Assembly (NCBI GenBank): GCA_964394585.1
Contig: CAYMYI010000097.1
Coordinates: 1-16,868 of the forward strand
DNA length: 16,868 bases
Reading direction: 5' to 3'
Origin: CAYUJH01 sp964394585
GTDB lineage: Bacteria; Bacteroidota; Bacteroidia; Cytophagales; Flammeovirgaceae
The translations under genes were made by a program, and so were the position numbers. Under the pieces are notes generated by a model. It was not told the origin of the DNA, made no database searches, and saw only the letters and a program-made list of their open reading frames with translations. Positions 13,153-16,868 of this stretch are shown here, in pieces. The first letter of the stretch is position 1; the number at the start of each line of letters is the position of its first letter.

Positions 13153-15168
13153 ATGAAACCTATCCAAACACCAGAACCCGACTATCGAATTGATTTTTCG
13201 GCGTACACTTTCTCTTCAGAAAAAATGAAGGAAATGTATGAGGCCCTTTTACTTCCTCGCCTTATCGAAGAACGCATGCTCATTAGTTTGCGCTTGGGGA
13301 AAATTTCCAAATGGTTTTCGGCGTGGGGCCAAGAAGCCGTTTCGGTAGGCACGGCGCTTGCCATGCAGCCCGATGAATACATCTGCACCATGCACCGCAA
13401 CTTAGGGGTTTTCACTACCCGTGCAATTCCTCTTGCTAAGTTATTTGCTCAATGGCAAGGGAAAGCTGAAGGATTCACACAAGGACGCGATCGTTCTTTT
13501 CACTTCGGTACGAATAAGTATCATATCGTAGGAATGATTTCGCACTTAGGAAGCCAAATGGGCGTAGCCGATGGACTCGCGCTGGGGAATCAACTCAGAA
13601 AAAATAAAAAAGCCGTAGCCGTATTTACCGGCGATGGGGGCGCGAGCGAAGGCGATTTCCACGAGGCGCTTAATGTAGCTGCCGTATGGGATTTGCCCGT
13701 GCTCGTTATTGTAGAAAACAATGGATGGGGGCTTTCCACCCCTTCCAACGAGCAGTTTCGTTGTAAATCGTTTGCCGATAAGGGTATTGGCTATGGCATA
13801 GAGGCGCACAGCATTAATGGCAATAATTTGCTAGAGGTGTACGATACGGTGAAACGTTTGACTGAAAAAATCCGCGAAGAAGGAAAGCCCATTTTGTTAG
13901 AATGTAATACGTTCCGAATGCGCGGACACGAGGAGGCTTCGGGAACAAAGTATTACCCCAAAGGACTAATTGAAGAATGGGGGACGTTCGACCCTGTGGC
14001 GAGCTACGAGAACTACTTGTTGGCACAGGGTATCGCTACGCAAGAATGGATACATACGGTACGCGAATTGCTGAGTCAGCAAATTTTGGAGTCACTCGAA
14101 ACGGCTGATGCTTATCCCGCCATCACTCCTTCGGTAGAAAAGGAAACCGAAGAAATTTACGCTCCTTTCACCTTGCAAGCGCCCTTGCCTACCAAGCTAG
14201 AAACCCAAGAGATGCGTTTTGTAGATGCTATTAAGCTAGGCATTGCGCAAGCGATGGAACGCCACGAAACGCTCATATTAATGGGGCAAGACATTGCCGA
14301 GTATGGGGGCGTTTTTAAAATTACGGAAGGATTGGTTGCAAAGTATGGCAAAACACGCGTTCGCAATACACCCATCACCGAGGCGGCAATTGTAGGAGCT
14401 GCGTTGGGTCTATCGATACAAGGGTATAAAAGCATGGTAGAAATGCAGTTTTCTGACTTCGCCACAGAGGGATTTAACCAAATGGTAAACAACCTAGCTA
14501 AGAGTTACTACCGCTGGCAACAGCCTTCCGATGTGGTAGTACGTATGCCTTGCGGGGCTGGCGTAGCAGCTGGGCCCTATCACTCCCAAACTAACGAGGC
14601 ATGGTATGCGCACGTGCCAGGACTAAAAATTGCCTATCCGGCGTTTCCCGAAGATGCCAAAGCGCTGCTGCTCACTGCGTTTGAAGACCCTAACCCTGTG
14701 TTGTTTTTTGAACACAAGAAACTGTATCGGACTGTGCAAGGGGAAGTTACCCAGGCATACTTTTGCCTGCCGTTTGGGAAAGCTCGGAAGGTAACCGAAG
14801 GCGATGACCTCACCATTGTAACCTACGGATTGGGTGTACACATGGCACAAGCGGTATTGCAAGAATCAGCTCACATCAAAGCCGATTTAATCGATTTGCG
14901 CACGCTTGTGCCGTGGGATAAAGAAACCGTGTTCGAAAGTGTAGAAAAAACAGGGAAGGTACTTGTATTGCAAGAAGCCAACCGCACTGGTGGGTTTGCT
15001 GCAGAGATTGCCGCTGAAATCGGCGAGCAGTGCTTCGAAGTATTGGATGCCCCCGTAAAGCGTGTGGCTGGGCTAGATACCCCTGTCCCCTTTAATGCTG
15101 GCTTGGAGCAGGCATTTTTACCTGAAGAACGTTTCCGAAAAGCACTTCACGAACTTTACGCATACTAA
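13153..15168 (+). CDS. Fused alpha/beta 2-oxoacid dehydrogenase E1 component
   Basis: A 671-residue thiamine-diphosphate enzyme that decarboxylates a 2-oxoacid and acylates a lipoyl domain of an E2 partner. Residues about 20-320 are the alpha part, with the ThDP motif GDG at 160-162 ending in Asn189-Asn190 after about 28 residues. Residues 354-671 are the beta part, starting MRFVDAIK, with Glu410 in ITEAAIVGAA matching the ThDP-activating glutamate and a conserved His in AGPYHSQ. Alpha and beta are separate genes in most bacteria; fused forms occur in Bacteroidota and are often assigned to branched-chain 2-oxoacid dehydrogenase, but the substrate is not proven here. No E2 or E3 gene is in the window. 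The start at 13153 is set by the promoter. folC follows after 6 bases. Confidence 0.92.
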   Translation: MKPIQTPEPDYRIDFSAYTFSSEKMKEMYEALLLPRLIEERMLISLRLGKISKWFSAWGQEAVSVGTALAMQPDEYICTMHRNLGVFTTRAIPLAKLFAQWQGKAEGFTQGRDRSFHFGTNKYHIVGMISHLGSQMGVADGLALGNQLRKNKKAVAVFTGDGGASEGDFHEALNVAAVWDLPVLVIVENNGWGLSTPSNEQFRCKSFADKGIGYGIEAHSINGNNLLEVYDTVKRLTEKIREEGKPILLECNTFRMRGHEEASGTKYYPKGLIEEWGTFDPVASYENYLLAQGIATQEWIHTVRELLSQQILESLETADAYPAITPSVEKETEEIYAPFTLQAPLPTKLETQEMRFVDAIKLGIAQAMERHETLILMGQDIAEYGGVFKITEGLVAKYGKTRVRNTPITEAAIVGAALGLSIQGYKSMVEMQFSDFATEGFNQMVNNLAKSYYRWQQPSDVVVRMPCGAGVAAGPYHSQTNEAWYAHVPGLKIAYPAFPEDAKALLLTAFEDPNPVLFFEHKKLYRTVQGEVTQAYFCLPFGKARKVTEGDDLTIVTYGLGVHMAQAVLQESAHIKADLIDLRTLVPWDKETVFESVEKTGKVLVLQEANRTGGFAAEIAAEIGEQCFEVLDAPVKRVAGLDTPVPFNAGLEQAFLPEERFRKALHELYAY

Positions 15169-15174
15169 ACAAAG

Positions 15175-16458
15175 ATGAACTCTTTTGAAGAAGCGTGGCA
15201 ATACTTGCTGCAACAACTGCCTATGTATCAGCGAGTGGGTAATGCAGCATTCAAAAAAAGTCTTGATAACATCGTAGCACTGTGCGATGCACTAGGCAAT
15301 CCTCAAGAAACCTACCCAACAATTCACCTTGCAGGTACCAACGGAAAGGGAAGCAGTGCACATTGGCTTGCTGCTATTTTTCAATCGGCAGGGTATCGAA
15401 CGGGTTTGTATACTTCGCCACATCTAAAGCGATTTACCGAGCGTATTCGGGTTAATGGTGAGGAGATGTCCGAAAGTGCTGTTTTGGAATTTGTTAAGTC
15501 GTATAAAGCATTGATTGAACGCATCCAACCCTCCTTTTTTGAAATCACTGTAGCGATGGCTTTTCAACATTTTGCCCATGAACGAGTAGATATCGCTGTG
15601 ATTGAAACTGGGTTAGGAGGGAGGCTTGACTCCACCAATGTGCTCAAAAAGCCTCTTTGTTGTTTAATTACCAACATTGGGTACGATCATATGGAAATGC
15701 TAGGCGATACCTTGCCCAAAATAGCTTTGGAAAAAGCCGGGATCATTAAGCCGAAAGTTCCGATAGTGATTAGCGAAAAACAACCCGAAGTTGCCGATGT
15801 CTTTCGGCAAAAAGCCGCCCAAGAGCAAGCCCCTTTATTTTTTGCAACCGATTCGCTACATATTGAAGTTCAGGATGAAGGGAAAATCGCGGTTTGGCAA
15901 AATAGCTCTTTATGGCTCGAAGGGGTGTCGATGGGTTTGCTCGGCGAACATCAGTACCGTAATGTCGCCGGAGTATTGCAGGTGATTTCTGTAATAAAAA
16001 ACACAGGGTTTTCTATTACAGAAAATTCAATAAAAAACGGAATTGAAAAGGTGGTGTCGCTTACCGGTTTAAAAGGAAGATGGCAACGCCTTGGGCAACA
16101 TCCGCTCGCCTATTGCGATGTGGGGCATAATGAAGACGGTATCCGTCAAGTACTGCGACAATTAGAGCACTACTCTTACCACCAACTGTGGATGGTTTGG
16201 GGTATGGTTGCCGACAAAGCCCATGAGAAAATTTTAGCCATGTTGCCGAAAGAAGCTAATTTCATCTTTTGTTGTCCGGATGTGCCTCGCGGTTACGATG
16301 CCCAAGCTCTTGCCAATAAGGCAGAAGTTTTGGGCATAAAAGGGAAAGTAATTCCCAACGTACTAGAAGCCTATCAGTATGCATTAGCACATGCCAATCC
16401 AAACGATTTTATTTTTGCGGGTGGCAGTACTTTTGTAGTAGCTGAGCTGCCAATATAA
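15175..16458 (+). CDS. folC: Folylpolyglutamate synthase / dihydrofolate synthase
   Basis: Mur-ligase family enzyme that adds glutamate to folates, and usually to dihydropteroate as well, with ATP. The 427-residue length is typical. The P-loop is GTNGKGS at 54-60, the omega-loop region follows as TSPHLKRFTERIRVNG, and ETGLGGRLDSTN carries the central ligase motif. The C-terminal domain motif reads DVGHNEDG at 315-322, where many family members have Asp-Gly-Ala-His-Asn; the His-Asn core is kept. It starts 6 bases after the E1 gene, so the two are probably one transcript without an obvious metabolic link. It converges with a histidine kinase gene after a 24-base gap. Confidence 0.95.
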   Translation: MNSFEEAWQYLLQQLPMYQRVGNAAFKKSLDNIVALCDALGNPQETYPTIHLAGTNGKGSSAHWLAAIFQSAGYRTGLYTSPHLKRFTERIRVNGEEMSESAVLEFVKSYKALIERIQPSFFEITVAMAFQHFAHERVDIAVIETGLGGRLDSTNVLKKPLCCLITNIGYDHMEMLGDTLPKIALEKAGIIKPKVPIVISEKQPEVADVFRQKAAQEQAPLFFATDSLHIEVQDEGKIAVWQNSSLWLEGVSMGLLGEHQYRNVAGVLQVISVIKNTGFSITENSIKNGIEKVVSLTGLKGRWQRLGQHPLAYCDVGHNEDGIRQVLRQLEHYSYHQLWMVWGMVADKAHEKILAMLPKEANFIFCCPDVPRGYDAQALANKAEVLGIKGKVIPNVLEAYQYALAHANPNDFIFAGGSTFVVAELPI

Positions 16459-16482
16459 TTTATTAAGATACCCTAGCGCTGG

Positions 16483-16868
16483 TTAAAGGGTAACTGTGAA
16501 CGTAGTCCCTTGGTATGGTTTACTTTCTACCTCAATACTGCCCTCTAGGGCTTCTACCTGCCGCTTTACCATAAATAAGCCGATACCTTGCCCTTGGCTA
16601 AAGGTGTGTAGGCGAGACCCTAACTGGAATAAACGGTCGCCATAGGCTTCTAGGTCGATGCCCACGCCTCCATCTTGCACTTTGAAAATCGTTTTTCCCT
16701 CGTATTGGCGTACATCGATATTGATAAACTTTGATGTTGGCGTAACGCCATATTTTATAGCGTTTGAGAGTAAGTTCAGTAAAATGCTATCTAAATAGGC
16801 AGGAATGGTTGAGATTTTAGAGTCTGTTGGGGATTTACATACTGCAGTTTTTTTTGGTAAAATAAAGA
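16483..16868 (-). CDS. Sensor histidine kinase, C-terminal ATPase part (truncated by window edge)
   Basis: The last 128 codons of a minus-strand gene whose start lies beyond the right edge. It is the HATPase_c domain of a histidine kinase: N-box DSILLNLLSNAIKYG, G1 box DGGVGID, F-box LFQLG, and G2 box GQGIGLFMVKRQVEALEG, ending shortly after GTTFTVTL. The phosphoacceptor His, any PAS or membrane sensor region and the N-terminus are outside the window, so signal and partner regulator are unknown. The reading frame continues without a stop from 16866 to 16483, so a start at the first visible ATG (16680) would be wrong, because it would cut off the N-box. Confidence 0.92.
   Translation of the reverse strand, partial: FILPKKTAVCKSPTDSKISTIPAYLDSILLNLLSNAIKYGVTPTSKFINIDVRQYEGKTIFKVQDGGVGIDLEAYGDRLFQLGSRLHTFSQGQGIGLFMVKRQVEALEGSIEVESKPYQGTTFTVTL

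Noticed and set aside
16469..16492. Inverted repeat TACCCT/AGGGTA between folC and the histidine kinase gene
   Set aside because: Six base pairs with a 12-base loop, no T-run, and it overlaps the kinase stop codon. Not convincing as a terminator.

Overview
The window looks like ordinary chromosome of a member of the Bacteroidota, probably a Cytophagales-type organism (class-level placement is an inference). Three things point there: candidate promoters of the Bacteroidota primary-sigma type (TTG, about 18-19 bases, then TAnnTTTG); almost no Shine-Dalgarno sequences before the genes; and family content typical of the phylum (DUF3078 protein, fused alpha/beta E1 dehydrogenase, stand-alone HsdR N-terminal domain protein, long-loop biotin carrier protein). 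I see no insertion sequence, phage gene, CRISPR array or integrase. No stretch longer than 300 bases lacks a gene; the largest gap is 2275-2532.

Layout. Bases 1-239 are upstream DNA with a terminator-like hairpin and a clean promoter for cysN (240-1499, sulfate adenylyltransferase GTPase subunit). A secreted coiled-coil protein of unknown function follows, then a terminator at 2289-2320. A tight plus-strand run follows: DUF3078 protein, GNAT acetyltransferase and a short GT39-like membrane glycosyltransferase, spaced 6 and 9 bases apart. tRNA-Leu(CAA) lies at 5064-5147 with its own -7 box and a strong terminator. A YigZ/IMPACT-family gene (minus strand) is transcribed divergently from a large gene encoding a GCS2-type carboxylate-amine ligase fused to a CBS pair. 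Next on the plus strand is an AstE/aspartoacylase-type zinc deacylase. Its stop codon shares a TTAA with the stop of a convergent HsdR-N-like gene.

From 9031 to 12997 everything is on the minus strand, in transcription order: biotin carrier protein, rnhB (start overlaps the previous stop by one base), a two-helix membrane protein of unknown function, a secreted repeat protein with a probable C-terminal beta-barrel, and the HsdR-N-like protein. A promoter region at 12989-13152 separates this from the plus-strand pair of fused E1 dehydrogenase and folC. A histidine kinase gene, cut by the window edge, converges on folC.

Functionally the region is mostly housekeeping: sulfate activation, tRNA, RNase HII, acyl-CoA carboxylase carrier, 2-oxoacid dehydrogenase and folate polyglutamylation. 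Several envelope proteins of unknown role are mixed in. The best candidate for undescribed biochemistry is the adjacent pair at 5991-9034, a CBS-regulated amide-bond-forming ligase next to an amide-bond-cleaving deacylase. I do not see a clearly novel multi-gene system, and that pair is offered as a hypothesis.
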